DNA of 64,000 nucleotides, from positions 94,940-158,939 of the forward strand of contig JABJGM010000002.1 of assembly GCA_018662325.1 (NCBI GenBank). Reading direction: 5' to 3'. A model generated the notes under the pieces. That model was given only the letters and a program-made list of their open reading frames with translations. It made no database searches and had not been told where the DNA came from. Shown piece by piece: positions 47,401-55,379 of this stretch (within the stretch, counting starts at the first letter, position 1; every line of letters starts with the position of its first letter). The DNA comes from a bacterium. GTDB lineage: Bacteria > Patescibacteriota > Gracilibacteria > UBA1369 > GCA-2718715. A program made the translations under genes and the position numbers.

Positions 47401-49538
47401 TTTGTTGTGCTATCAACACGATGTGAAATACCATAAGTTGCTAAGGTACTTCTTTGAGCTTCAGTCAGCCTAAATACTTTATCTCTATTGATTAAATTCG
47501 TTCTTTCTACATCGAAAGATTCTAAACTTCTATAGGAGCTTGTATATGGAGCACTTGCACTTCTATCTGCCAGACGATATCTATTGCCTTGCCTTGTGGC
47601 ATGTCTTGAATAAGCAAATTGTGGGATAGGTTCATCGCCAGCAGAACTTGGTTGTATACGGTTATCACTCAACAATACGTTTGTTGTATAAGCAGAACCA
47701 GCAGAGGTATCTGGAAAATCATTATCATAAACCATCAAAATTTGATCTCTACTTGGCATAATACTTGACAATAAAGAGTACTCTAAAATAAAGTCTGACC
47801 AAAAAGCACTTCTATCTTCTACGTCAGAAAAAGATGGGAGTACATATTTAATAAAATCATTTCTATCTTGTTGATTTAAGCTATTTAAAAAACTTGCCAG
47901 AGTTGGATACGAATTACTTGAATTTCTTGCTGTCTGACCTAACGAATTTAAAACGCTTTGCCTATGTAAAACCGCAAAACCCTTCGTGCTCAAATAACTT
48001 GCTTTCATGATTGTATTAGAGAAAGTTTTTTTAACTAAAGGAACAGTTACCTTTGATGTATCTGGATCATTAGTTATAGTCCTAATTATGTTGTTATCTT
48101 TAAAATCATTAAAAACCTCATCTACAACAACATCTAGACTCCTGGAAGGGTTTGCCATTTTTCTAGTTGCAACCATAGATGCAAAAGTACTAACTAATAT
48201 AAAAGCAATTGGTTGAGCTACCGCCGCAATTTGATTTGCAAACTCTGTCATCCTTCCAAGAGCCGCTCCTATAGGGTTAATACCCATCCTTGTAAATGCA
48301 GACTGAACTTGCTCTGGAGTAAATTTTTGTCCCTGTCCTGCTTGCTTAGCAATAGTAGCTAACTCTGAAAGATTAACACCAAAAGAAACTAGTGCATTTA
48401 AGTGCAAAGCTCCATAGTAAATAGTTTCTCCAATATGCCCCTGAGAAACGTGAGCTTGCCTTAAATCCTCCGCAAAACCTAAATTTGTCTGATCTTGATT
48501 ATCAAGGTTATACATATCAAATCCAGAAGAAACTCCATTAGCTCCTCCTCTCCCTGACTGTGTACTTAAAAAATTATCAATGTACCTCACATTTCTCACT
48601 CTCTGTGTCGATGGAGAATGCTTATATACAAAGGCTTTAAAAGAAATCGGAGTAAAATCTCCCATTAAAATTCCCAACTTAAGAGCTTTTAAATCGTGTT
48701 CCATCATCGCACCACCATGACCAAAGTTAAGGTTACCTCCATTGGTTAAACCAATCATTTGCATATAAACTTGCTTTCTTTGTTCCGCATCCATTCTTGA
48801 CATAGCAATAATCACCTTTACATTCTCATGTGATATATCATTATCACCAACAAAAGAAACATCATCAGACCCATCTGTAATATGCCTGTACCGGTTTACA
48901 GCCATACGTCTTATGTTTTCAGGTTGAAAACTTCTTTTAACAGCTATCTTCGCTACTTCCTTGGCTAAGTTAGCAGCAGGAGTCATAGTTAAAAATTCAC
49001 TAATATTTTTTAAGCCCTCTATAACCTTATTAGGATGTAGAGCTATGTCATCTTGGTTTTTAAACCCTTCTTCTGTTAGCTCTATACTATCTATTTGAGA
49101 AAGATAGAAATCAGATATCAACCTTGCATACAAAACCCTATAAGAAGTTCTACCATCAGCTAACTCTTGACCTTTCATTACCTTCAATAAAAACTGTTCA
49201 GCAAAATGAGTAGCAATATTAGCGGCCATCTTATCTAACTTAGTCATTACTGTCTTGTTTCTAGCCGCTGGAGTTGCACCTGCAAATATAATCGATTGAT
49301 GAGAAGCTAAGACCGATTGACATCTAAGAGTCAAAGATCTTGCAAAACCATGAATCACATCATTGTATTCACTAAGTTGACTAGAATCTAAACTTACTTG
49401 AGGATTAATAACTTTATATATCTTATCTTCAACACTTTTTATCACCGAGGCCTGAGGACCTTCGTCTAAAACTATATTTTGCCTTATGCCTTCATTACCC
49501 TGCGAAGGGAAACCTTGACTCTCTCTTGAACCACCCAT
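41424..49538 (-). CDS. Giant repeat-containing membrane-associated protein (2704 aa)
   Basis: The family is not recognised. There is no signal peptide. Residues 1-420 are helical and polar; one hydrophobic helix at about 430-455 (AQPIAFILVSTFASM) could span the membrane. From about residue 1150 to the end the chain repeats a loose pattern, a helical stretch ending in a phrase such as NNLGIS, RLGLM, TSIGV or NSIGL, followed by strand-rich sequence like FSFYLDEVSFTLED or YSLQINGQEYERRI. The repeat is degenerate and roughly 100-220 residues long. It is the second gene of the operon, 12 bases after the small two-helix protein. No enzyme motif was seen. A scaffold or fibre-like role is inferred only from size and repeats. 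Confidence 0.78.
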   Translation of the reverse strand: MGGSRESQGFPSQGNEGIRQNIVLDEGPQASVIKSVEDKIYKVINPQVSLDSSQLSEYNDVIHGFARSLTLRCQSVLASHQSIIFAGATPAARNKTVMTKLDKMAANIATHFAEQFLLKVMKGQELADGRTSYRVLYARLISDFYLSQIDSIELTEEGFKNQDDIALHPNKVIEGLKNISEFLTMTPAANLAKEVAKIAVKRSFQPENIRRMAVNRYRHITDGSDDVSFVGDNDISHENVKVIIAMSRMDAEQRKQVYMQMIGLTNGGNLNFGHGGAMMEHDLKALKLGILMGDFTPISFKAFVYKHSPSTQRVRNVRYIDNFLSTQSGRGGANGVSSGFDMYNLDNQDQTNLGFAEDLRQAHVSQGHIGETIYYGALHLNALVSFGVNLSELATIAKQAGQGQKFTPEQVQSAFTRMGINPIGAALGRMTEFANQIAAVAQPIAFILVSTFASMVATRKMANPSRSLDVVVDEVFNDFKDNNIIRTITNDPDTSKVTVPLVKKTFSNTIMKASYLSTKGFAVLHRQSVLNSLGQTARNSSNSYPTLASFLNSLNQQDRNDFIKYVLPSFSDVEDRSAFWSDFILEYSLLSSIMPSRDQILMVYDNDFPDTSAGSAYTTNVLLSDNRIQPSSAGDEPIPQFAYSRHATRQGNRYRLADRSASAPYTSSYRSLESFDVERTNLINRDKVFRLTEAQRSTLATYGISHRVDSTTKEGILTYSPALTPGSNPQTFRVVENLRQRRMVWGKVESIDENANTNTIVINSKNFRPIIIPFQTIPVMPQTPFQRVDNYVLPHSISEVLETGSDNTIATLRYLEASSLKVIFPGVQLRDNIPQDLTVQKVVEMFNQVREDGELSRDQYKVLQILLRQRSIEMNGSQIQAVTSKKDQLLRFKAAPSSTQPVDMASLNQNSDFEFIKEGEKIGIFVRSYEEVFRQMPVLLSHSENKEFNWTMQDVYDYLDEKSEEEWTPVEALIYQRLDDMDEDLLVQEFLIEFPYETYMDFPNYGLIQRYSDGPNTFKNIPNPSGYFISGDELSDIRFHKGQIQFKKIDKEEGSASLEIKQAEVRVYEQDQIHNMTLNNTNPFALVKINENKYVLYTKEAGLTKTNDALIDELWTAENAGYAAAILRNLNVQLNNNGNEFSLGATMLTVSQVGDLSAPETLAIQESISLSPEDIQWFKLISGGIELNPNQPPLLTLNPSNAFNPYLPSPEFFINVSTEKTNKIIQKIKAKKIPIQLKAFTEIPKQENPSGSPKLPGETALAGKTFVEALNQLNADPSRFDVRVFHLLRMHYGLSVNDQGIFVLPDAQLSKSFSGEALTVDNTPTSSLDVISQRQKALIGINAQGNFDFSYPYYPIAPADKTLANASFNEITFDSFVYVDVANKKGYVDEGYGTPPEGANIDENIIKNLQRDPLSADHTQFLNNLGISISGENGRIIYGYPMTVNDSNYAAPQSLTLENSYLPLGNISNISYETAGTNLVIKITVLHPNGQTTVRRLELPKLDTKPVPFYEDPDDVEDTDKTYIVRQGSTLDLHYQGVSFPESVSNVDSLIGFLNEPRDTQNQTLNSIRQTLLEQGIVKVSTTTGLLEKEANAPTNLNLTLNTQIESAREENMLAALNFLLGKEDDTLLRSLPASFEQDGRKFIFRNQSYFLDTDPKVELILNHSERDDKNILKIDNNKIIENFSISNFASLPSIIFTHRLLSSRLDGVKKIDSELTKFKVGELEFSVSNKTEGRSENFYLSHGTEPEIKTQFTDQLELNSLINAQNLIKDIPEETRNHLRAELLKLEVIESPNQQIPFSFYLDEVSFTLEDINEDNQLVYINEDSMATLKVYPNIGYVNQFDLYLNVNSTDVYPFTGKNTQERISTLNNGLDNLLNSLESTMPDELPNDFTYHETPADKYPAYPVIKSSGNNLYALEKEGSEFKITQVNPDLNKPENSLSASNRDLNKLLEIVNFHESVSDSMRAEVTAFINSANNTLDQFIPTTFKNSSSSSIESGQPIYNINNTLRIRFTDEGVLLENLVGVEQQNGRVKNTWDTNTRDTFEFNQTNEFKQRLQELRDNQTHRREIEGVLNQILNLFRDTVVIDANNQSFQSLSTNNDFKINYERNVFTLITRVHDNPDNTSQLEFKNKEDLILYVRNHIELDGINTTKASSMLQRLGLMQENKPFPREFQIKDETYRRSISEHDEGKTQIQFKSPGGESASYLRMILDNNSGELQSLIFNYRSYKNLIQADAEILNNPPFDDSLLENLIINQQKLFNFYTRFNHSNVSLQKNETFLIGVGASVLAFDLGFKSYEITYSNKQYLLKEYNSQLDVRTFNFNDTQGLTGKINELATSYTGNSTEDYQRMVRSISDDETGASDNFNTLLTSIGVEGGIQPAITVSGEEFNFLSDSSTENLVTYSKQGVDSKRINLSFKLEDPQSIELRYLNYTTQDAAEIQQLSTLKNRLEEEYRLINSISPDGIDKNLDRYPFSFSKGDASYTIQQTSEGIEVMPPIPEGDDMVFADVIPGESFDTYVQEIALFTPEQIQERKAYFNSIGLTENEIENKYSLQINGQEYERRINGNRFIYSNSGVELTFTKRGSSFSLTNLKKGEFQYPLPSMSSEQTKAFLTNFNTVMQNFQIAINKALELTSLHNVSWEGGDEAKNNFILKISNQNYILMYNGTNYSLEEQGDDSPSRDYVFNEAQLQRKVLRLANQDVRR

Positions 49539-49550
49539 AATATAAAAAAA

Positions 49551-50054
49551 TTAAATTTTAAGTAAAAAAACGATGCGATCCAATAAACTTGGATTTGCAT
49601 CTTTAAGAATTGGAACTCTTAGCTTCAAAAGTGAAACTATTTTTTGCTCCGGTAAATTAAAAAGTTGAATTGTGCTTTCATGGTATCTTTTTTGATTTGG
49701 AATCAAATGTAAAACTTGATATTCCTTTGAAAGATGATCCACGAAAAAACCTCTTAAATCCTTATAAAAAACTTGCTTTTGATTGATTTGCAAAGAATCT
49801 TCAGTGATTCTAAAATCAAAAAGATCAGGTTCTTTTAAGGTCTGTAGAATATAAACACCTGCTAAAACCAAAACAAAACTTGCAACAAGCCAGGTTCCAG
49901 AAATCACCAAGTAATAAACTGTAGCTATTAAAATTAGATGAAAAACACTATACCAAATCCAACTTCTTTGAAACGGGAAAAAATTCAAAGCTTTAAACTC
50001 AAATAAAACTTTTGAACCAGTTAAATCTTGGCTAAATAAATCGTATATTTTCAT
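49551..50054 (-). CDS. Two-helix membrane protein with PH-like domain (putative)
   Basis: The 167-residue protein has two adjacent transmembrane helices (about 35-53 and 57-75) and then a compact strand-rich region (FDFRITEDSLQINQKQVFYKDL onward) that looks like a bacterial PH-type domain. In layout it resembles the small PrgI-type or PH-domain proteins often encoded with type IV secretion genes in these bacteria, but I cannot show homology. It is the first gene of the leftward five-gene operon and has a recognisable promoter directly upstream. Confidence 0.65.
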   Translation of the reverse strand: MKIYDLFSQDLTGSKVLFEFKALNFFPFQRSWIWYSVFHLILIATVYYLVISGTWLVASFVLVLAGVYILQTLKEPDLFDFRITEDSLQINQKQVFYKDLRGFFVDHLSKEYQVLHLIPNQKRYHESTIQLFNLPEQKIVSLLKLRVPILKDANPSLLDRIVFLLKI

Positions 50055-50075
50055 AAACTACTTTAATTGCCTTGT

Positions 50076-50104
50076 ATTGTAACATACAAGTCAAATTTTA
50101 ACAA
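50076..50104 (-). promoter_or_regulatory. Promoter of the second giant-protein operon
   Basis: Read leftward: TTGTTA (50104-50099), a 17-base spacer, and TACAAT (50081-50076) preceded by TG one base upstream (extended -10). The first start codon lies 21 bases beyond. Confidence 0.6.
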
Positions 50105-50113
50105 TCAAAACAC

Positions 50114-50139
50114 AAAAAAAACCCCTTTAAATAAAGGAG
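50114..50139 (-). terminator. Terminator after the bS6-bS18 fusion gene
   Basis: Read leftward, CTCCTTT-ATTT-AAAGGGG is followed by eight T. It lies 24 bases past the stop codon of the fusion gene and before the promoter of the giant-protein operon. Confidence 0.85.
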
Positions 50140-50163
50140 TCTTGGGTAATCAAGTTGTAACAA

Positions 50164-50760
50164 TTATGATACAAAAGGTAACAATGCAACGTGTCGAGAT
50201 TTTTTAATTTCTCTTGCAATTCTCTTTTGTTGTCTTAAAGTTATTTTAGAATACTGTCTTGGAACAATTTTAGCGTATCTAGTTGTGTATCTTCTAAGTA
50301 ACTTTAAATTTTTGTAATCAATAGCATCTTCGTCTTTAACTTCAGATCTAAACTCGTTTGAATTTTTTTCGTATTCGTCTTTATCAGCAAAGTTTTGGAT
50401 TTCATAATCAAAATCTCTTTTTACGATTAAATATCTTAATAAATTAGCTTGAAGTCTTAAGTTATTTGTAATCTCTTGGATTTTTGAAGTATCTTGAAGA
50501 TTGATGTAGTAAATAAGATAGTAAGCTTCTTCTCTTCCTTTGATATCGAAAGCTAAATCTCTTTTACCCCAGTCATCGATGTGGTAAACATCTGCTTTTG
50601 CTTCTTTTATTAATTCTTCAAATTCAGAAATAACTGTTTGTCTTTGATCAACTGTAATATCAGTTGGTAAAACTAACATAATTTCGTATTTACGAGTTAA
50701 AGCCTCGATCCCAGAAGTATCTACGATCTGTAGATCTTGGATTTTTATTTTTTTTGCCAT
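50164..50760 (-). CDS. Fused 30S ribosomal proteins bS6 and bS18
   Basis: One uninterrupted frame of 198 residues encodes both proteins. Residues about 25-116 are bS6 (KYEIMLVLPTDIT, WGKRDLAFDIKGREEAYYLIYYI, NLRLQANLLRYLIVKRD). A charged linker of about 30 residues (117-145) follows. Residues about 146-198 are the core of bS18 (IDYKNLKLLRRY, KIVPRQYS, RQQKRIAREIKKSRHVALLPFV). bS6 and bS18 normally form a heterodimer on the platform of the small subunit and are separate genes, usually with ssb between them. Here ssb is absent and the short N-terminal part of bS18 is replaced by linker. It has its own promoter, leader hairpin and terminator. Confidence 0.93.
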   Translation of the reverse strand: MAKKIKIQDLQIVDTSGIEALTRKYEIMLVLPTDITVDQRQTVISEFEELIKEAKADVYHIDDWGKRDLAFDIKGREEAYYLIYYINLQDTSKIQEITNNLRLQANLLRYLIVKRDFDYEIQNFADKDEYEKNSNEFRSEVKDEDAIDYKNLKLLRRYTTRYAKIVPRQYSKITLRQQKRIAREIKKSRHVALLPFVS

Positions 50761-50784
50761 GCCTTCTATGGTTAATTTATAATG

Positions 50785-50814
50785 TTCAGCTTAAGTCTTT
50801 AATCTCAAGCAGAA
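50785..50814 (-). promoter_or_regulatory. Leader hairpin of the bS6-bS18 gene
   Basis: Read leftward, TTC-T-GCTTGAG-(ATTAAAGA)-CTTAAGC-T-GAA forms a stem of ten pairs with one T-T mismatch and one G-U pair. It would lie at the very 5' end of the transcript. The bS6:bS18 complex is known to bind a leader of its own mRNA in other bacteria, so this is a candidate operator, although I could not find the CCG motif of the known element. Confidence 0.4.
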
Positions 50815-50823
50815 AGCCTGGTT

Positions 50824-50852
50824 AATATACATTGCTTTTTTGGATTAATCAA
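50824..50852 (-). promoter_or_regulatory. Promoter of the bS6-bS18 fusion gene
   Basis: Read leftward: TTGATT (50852-50847), a 17-base spacer, and TATATT (50829-50824). The predicted start near 50817 gives a leader of about 57 bases. Confidence 0.6.
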
Positions 50853-50858
50853 GAGGAT

Positions 50859-52733
50859 TTATTTCTTTCTTAAAAACAATTTTTCGAGTTCATCATGCGA
50901 AATTCCAATTGTAGATGGACGCCCATGTGGGCATGAATACTTCTCTTCTTTTAATTCATCCAGGGATTTTAGTAAACTTTGAACTTCTAAAGGCTGCATG
51001 CTTTGTCCAAATTTAATTGCGCCTCTGCAGGCTGCATAGTTGATTGCAATATCTTCTAGCTCTATCAAATTTTTAGTGTCCGCATTTAAAAAATCATCAA
51101 TTAATTCTAATATCAACTTTTCAGGATTTATTTTCACTAAATTCGCTGGAACTTGAGTAAGCAATACTTTGTTTTGATTGACATCATAATCAAAACCTAG
51201 CTTTTCAAAAACTGGCTTGGCATCATTTAAAATTGCAATTTTGGGAATACTCATATCAATTTCCAAAGGAGTCAGCAGTTTTTGAGTATGCTTTTGAACA
51301 GATTTTAATTTATTACGAATTTCAAAATATTTAACTTTTTCGTGAGCTGCATGTTGATCGATAATTGTAAGTCCATCTTTAGACTCAAAAAGTAAATAGC
51401 TATTTGAAAGCTGACCCAAGTATCTCAAAGAATTCTGAAAACTACTTAAATCCAAATCTTGATTTTGACTTGAATTCTCTAAATAACCTTGATTATTAGT
51501 TTGATCCAAGTTTAATCCTGAAGACTGATGATTAAAAGATGGACTATAATCCCCCATCAAAGATTGTCTTTGACTTGCTGGCATATAACTAGACATCCCC
51601 TGGAACCTTGGACCAAAAGAACCTTGTGGCCTTGGATTATATGAACTGCCTTGCAAACTTGGCCTTTGAAGACTTGAACCATCCGACTTTCCAGCTGGAG
51701 AATGACTTAAATACGAATCCAAACTTGGCTTTTGAATCTCTACATTTTTTACCAAGCTTACTTTTTGAAGAGCTTGGCGAATAGATTTTAAAATAGTTGC
51801 AAACAAAATCGACTGATATTTAAATCTAGCTTCTAATTTTCTTGGATGGATATTCATATCAACATCTTGAGCTTTTATCTCTATATTTAAAATAAACTGA
51901 GGCTTTTGAGTTGGAAAAATTAAAGACCCATACCCATTTTTAACTGCTATTGAAAAAACATCAGGTTTTAAAGGTCGATTATTTACAATCAACAACTGCT
52001 CTGGCTTTTTAGAAACACAAAATTCTGGCTTACTTACAATCCCAGATAGCTTTAAATTAGAACTTTCATAAAAAACAGGAATTGATTTATCGGTAAATTT
52101 ATTCCCCAATACCTTGGCTACCCTATCTTGAAAATCCTCAGCTCTAAAAGCAAAAACTTGCTTTGAATTATGATTCAAAACAAAGGAAACTTTCGGATAT
52201 GCAATAAAATATCCAAGTAATAATTTTAAAATCTGATTATACTCTGTATTTGGAGTCTTTAAAAACTCTCTTCTTGCTGGGACATTATAAAATAAATCTT
52301 TGATCTCTACTTGCGTTCCTTGATTTAAAGAACAAATTGAAATTTCTCCATTTTGATCAATTTGGTGAGCATGCTGTCCATCTTTAGGTTTTGATTTAAA
52401 ACTAAATTTACTAACCGAACTAATCGAAGCTAAAGCTTCGCCACGAAATCCCATAGTAAGAGTATTTTCAAGCTCCTCAACCGAGGAAATCTTAGAAGTA
52501 GCATGTTTTTCAAGCAGCAAAGGAAAATCCTCTTTATCAACTCCAATTCCGTTATCTGTAATTCGAATTAAATCAATTCCTCCATTTTGAAGATCGATAG
52601 TAATTTGGCTACTTTTTGCATCTAGAGAGTTCTCCAAAAGCTCTTTAACAACGGAAGAAGGTCGTTCTACCACCTCACCAGCGGCTATTTGATTAATTAA
52701 GTTTTTATCTAGTTTTTTAATAGTATGAGTCAT
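50859..52733 (-). CDS. mutL: DNA mismatch repair protein MutL
   Basis: The 624-residue protein has the GHKL ATPase N-terminus: IAAGEVVERPSSVVKELLENSLDA, DNGIGV and FRGEALASISSV. A Ser/Gln/Pro-rich linker covers about 340-435. The C-terminal domain carries DQHAAHEKVKYFE (about 456), ACRGAIKFGQSM and CPHGRPS near the end, the metal-site set of MutL proteins with endonuclease activity. The last Glu of the DQHA motif is displaced by one residue compared with the usual spacing. No mutH is present, consistent with a MutL nicking pathway. It is divergent from mutS with a 63-base gap. Confidence 0.96.
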   Translation of the reverse strand: MTHTIKKLDKNLINQIAAGEVVERPSSVVKELLENSLDAKSSQITIDLQNGGIDLIRITDNGIGVDKEDFPLLLEKHATSKISSVEELENTLTMGFRGEALASISSVSKFSFKSKPKDGQHAHQIDQNGEISICSLNQGTQVEIKDLFYNVPARREFLKTPNTEYNQILKLLLGYFIAYPKVSFVLNHNSKQVFAFRAEDFQDRVAKVLGNKFTDKSIPVFYESSNLKLSGIVSKPEFCVSKKPEQLLIVNNRPLKPDVFSIAVKNGYGSLIFPTQKPQFILNIEIKAQDVDMNIHPRKLEARFKYQSILFATILKSIRQALQKVSLVKNVEIQKPSLDSYLSHSPAGKSDGSSLQRPSLQGSSYNPRPQGSFGPRFQGMSSYMPASQRQSLMGDYSPSFNHQSSGLNLDQTNNQGYLENSSQNQDLDLSSFQNSLRYLGQLSNSYLLFESKDGLTIIDQHAAHEKVKYFEIRNKLKSVQKHTQKLLTPLEIDMSIPKIAILNDAKPVFEKLGFDYDVNQNKVLLTQVPANLVKINPEKLILELIDDFLNADTKNLIELEDIAINYAACRGAIKFGQSMQPLEVQSLLKSLDELKEEKYSCPHGRPSTIGISHDELEKLFLRKK

Positions 52734-52796
52734 TGATTTTAGGATAGATTAAGTCTATATTAATTAAAAAATTACTATTTTGACAACTATTTTTTT

Positions 52797-55379
52797 ATGA
52801 GTTCTCAAACCCCAATGATTAAACAGTTTCTAGAAATCAAAGAAAACTACAAAGACTGCATATTATTTTTTCGATTGGGAGACTTTTACGAAATGTTTTT
52901 TGATGATGCTAAAATCGCTTCTAGCGTTTTAGATTTAACTTTAACTGCTAGAGCTAAAAATTCAGAAAATCCAATCCCCATGTGCGGAATTCCTCATCAC
53001 TCTAGTGAGAATTATATTTTAAAACTCAACGAAAATGGTCACAAGGTTGCTATCTGCGAACAAGTAGAACAAAGTGTGGATTCAAAAATTGTGGAAAGAA
53101 AAGTTGTAAGAGTTCTTACTCCAGCAACTAATCTTGAATGTGAAAACATCAATGAATCTCTAAATCTAGTATCTATCAATTACGAGAACAATAAGTTCGA
53201 TTTTGCATACACTTGTCTTTTTTCCGACACTATCTCCGTAAAAGAAAATTTAAATCTAAGTCAATTAATAGAGTTAATAGTAAAATATAAACCAAAGGAA
53301 ATTCTAGCCAGCGAAGAGACTTTATCAATTCCACTTATTTACAAACAATCTGAAAATTTAAATATCAAAAGCACAACTTTAGACTTTAATCTAATTAGAA
53401 GCTCAGAAAAACTAGAATTCCTAAAAGAATTTTTTGCAATCCAAAAACTCGAAAATATTTGTAACTTAAGCTTAAATAGCTATCAAAATATATTTGAAAT
53501 ATTAAACTACCTTGAAAACTTAGAAGGAGGTCTTTCAAAAAAAATAAAAAGCTTCTCAAGAATCCAAAAAGATGATGTTTTTGAACTCAATATGCATGCT
53601 ATAAAAAATCTAGAGATCTTCTACACCCAAATGGATTTCTCAAAAAACAACAGCCTGTACACAGTAATCAATAGAACTCAAACTGCGATGGGAAGAAGGT
53701 TACTTAGAACTAGACTCTTGCACCCATACAAATCTAAAAAGATTCTCGATCAAGAATACAAACACATTGAAAACTTTCTAAATTCAAATATAAAAGATCT
53801 TCAAAGCTACTTAAGAAAAGTTATTGATTTAGATAAAATTGAATCCTTAATTCGAACTAAAAACGCAAATCCACAAAGTCTTTGTAGTTTGTATGATTGT
53901 CTAGAAAGCTTAATAGAAATTATAAATCTTTCGGACCATGAATTAATTCAAAACCTTAAAACAAACGAAACTAAAATTATTGAACTTCGAAATTTTCTCA
54001 ATAATTTAAATTTAGAAACTCCCCCAAAAATTATCTCCCAAGGATACATTTTTAAAGAATCTGCTAGTTTCGAACTTACTGAACTTAGAAACCTGCTTGA
54101 AAATTCAAAAGTATTTCTAGATGAAATTCTTGAAGAAGAAAAATCCAAAACAAATATTCCAAATTTAAAAATTAAATTTAATAAAGTTTTTGGATACTTT
54201 TTAGAGGTTTCAAAAGGAAAAACCGATATGGTCCCCGATTACTACATTCGAAAGCAAACTTTAACTAATGCAGAAAGATATATAACTCCTAAATTAAAAG
54301 AGTTAGAAGTTAAAATATTAGAAGCCGAAAGCAAGTTATACAGCTTGGAACAAGATATGTACTTTAAACTACTAGAAACCTTACAAGATTTCCTTCCATT
54401 AATCGCAGATTTATCTCAAAAAGTTGCAAACCTAGACTTAAGTTTAAGCTTTGCAAAACTAACGATAGAATTCAACCTAAGTAAACCTGAAATTCAAAAC
54501 ACAAATAGCTTAGAAATATTAGATGGTAGACACATAGTGATTGAAAACCAAATCAAAGATAAATTTATAAAAAACAATCTTGAGCTTAACTCAAACACTA
54601 AATCTATCCTTATCACAGGACCAAATATGGGTGGTAAATCTACTTTCCTAAGACAAAATGCCATCATAGTTTTAATGGCTCAAATTGGTTGTTTTGCTCC
54701 TTGCAGTCAATTGAAATTCTCTCTATGCGATCAAATCTTTGTAAGAGTAGGCTCCAACGATAATTTATCGGCCGGAGAATCAACTTTTATGGTAGAAATG
54801 AATGAGACAGCAGCAATTTTAAAACAAGCCACCAAAGACAGCTTAATCATCTTAGATGAGATCGGAAGAGGAACCGCAACTTTAGACGGTTTAAGCTTGG
54901 CCACAGCCATCTTTAAACACATTCATTACAAAATAAAATCAAAACTTTTATTTGCAACACATTACCATGAACTCATAGAAACTATCGAAAATATTAAACT
55001 TGCAAAAAACACACATGTTGGAATCCATATGGACCAAAATCAAAACCCAGTATTCCTATATAAAATCAAAGAAGGAGGAATGCCAAAAAGCTTTGGGATT
55101 GAAGTTGCAAAACTAGCAGGACTACCTATCGAAGTAATTCAAGAGAGTCAAAAACTATTAAACCAAAATAAAAAGAATCAGTTTAAAAAGCAAGGTAGTC
55201 TATTTGAAACTACTCAAGAAACAATCCAACCTAAGGAAATAATACAACCTAAAGAAATAGAAAGACCTAAAGGTGAGATAAAAATAATTAATAAATTAAA
55301 CGAGCTTGATATAAACAAACTAAGTCCGATCCAAGCCCTTCTGGAACTTGAAGATCTTAAGTCAAAACTGACCGACTAA
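52797..55379 (+). CDS. mutS: DNA mismatch repair protein MutS
   Basis: This is the mismatch-recognition ATPase. Residues 1-120 are the mismatch-binding domain with the wedge motif GDFYEMFFDDA. The connector, lever and clamp domains follow, with the long helices around RYITPKLKELEVKILEAE. The ATPase domain has Walker A GPNMGGKSTFLRQ (about 608), the signature SAGESTFMVEM, Walker B ILDEIGRGTATLDG and a His switch FATHYHELIE. The 860-residue length is normal. The C-terminal tail has a small repeat, IQPKEI twice. It is divergent from mutL, so the two repair genes can share a control region. Confidence 0.97.
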   Translation: MSSQTPMIKQFLEIKENYKDCILFFRLGDFYEMFFDDAKIASSVLDLTLTARAKNSENPIPMCGIPHHSSENYILKLNENGHKVAICEQVEQSVDSKIVERKVVRVLTPATNLECENINESLNLVSINYENNKFDFAYTCLFSDTISVKENLNLSQLIELIVKYKPKEILASEETLSIPLIYKQSENLNIKSTTLDFNLIRSSEKLEFLKEFFAIQKLENICNLSLNSYQNIFEILNYLENLEGGLSKKIKSFSRIQKDDVFELNMHAIKNLEIFYTQMDFSKNNSLYTVINRTQTAMGRRLLRTRLLHPYKSKKILDQEYKHIENFLNSNIKDLQSYLRKVIDLDKIESLIRTKNANPQSLCSLYDCLESLIEIINLSDHELIQNLKTNETKIIELRNFLNNLNLETPPKIISQGYIFKESASFELTELRNLLENSKVFLDEILEEEKSKTNIPNLKIKFNKVFGYFLEVSKGKTDMVPDYYIRKQTLTNAERYITPKLKELEVKILEAESKLYSLEQDMYFKLLETLQDFLPLIADLSQKVANLDLSLSFAKLTIEFNLSKPEIQNTNSLEILDGRHIVIENQIKDKFIKNNLELNSNTKSILITGPNMGGKSTFLRQNAIIVLMAQIGCFAPCSQLKFSLCDQIFVRVGSNDNLSAGESTFMVEMNETAAILKQATKDSLIILDEIGRGTATLDGLSLATAIFKHIHYKIKSKLLFATHYHELIETIENIKLAKNTHVGIHMDQNQNPVFLYKIKEGGMPKSFGIEVAKLAGLPIEVIQESQKLLNQNKKNQFKKQGSLFETTQETIQPKEIIQPKEIERPKGEIKIINKLNELDINKLSPIQALLELEDLKSKLTD

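Noticed and set aside
38241..50054. Conjugative element or prophage
   Set aside because: No relaxase, integrase, VirB4/VirD4, phage structural gene or att-like repeat was seen, and flanking genes are ordinary chromosome.
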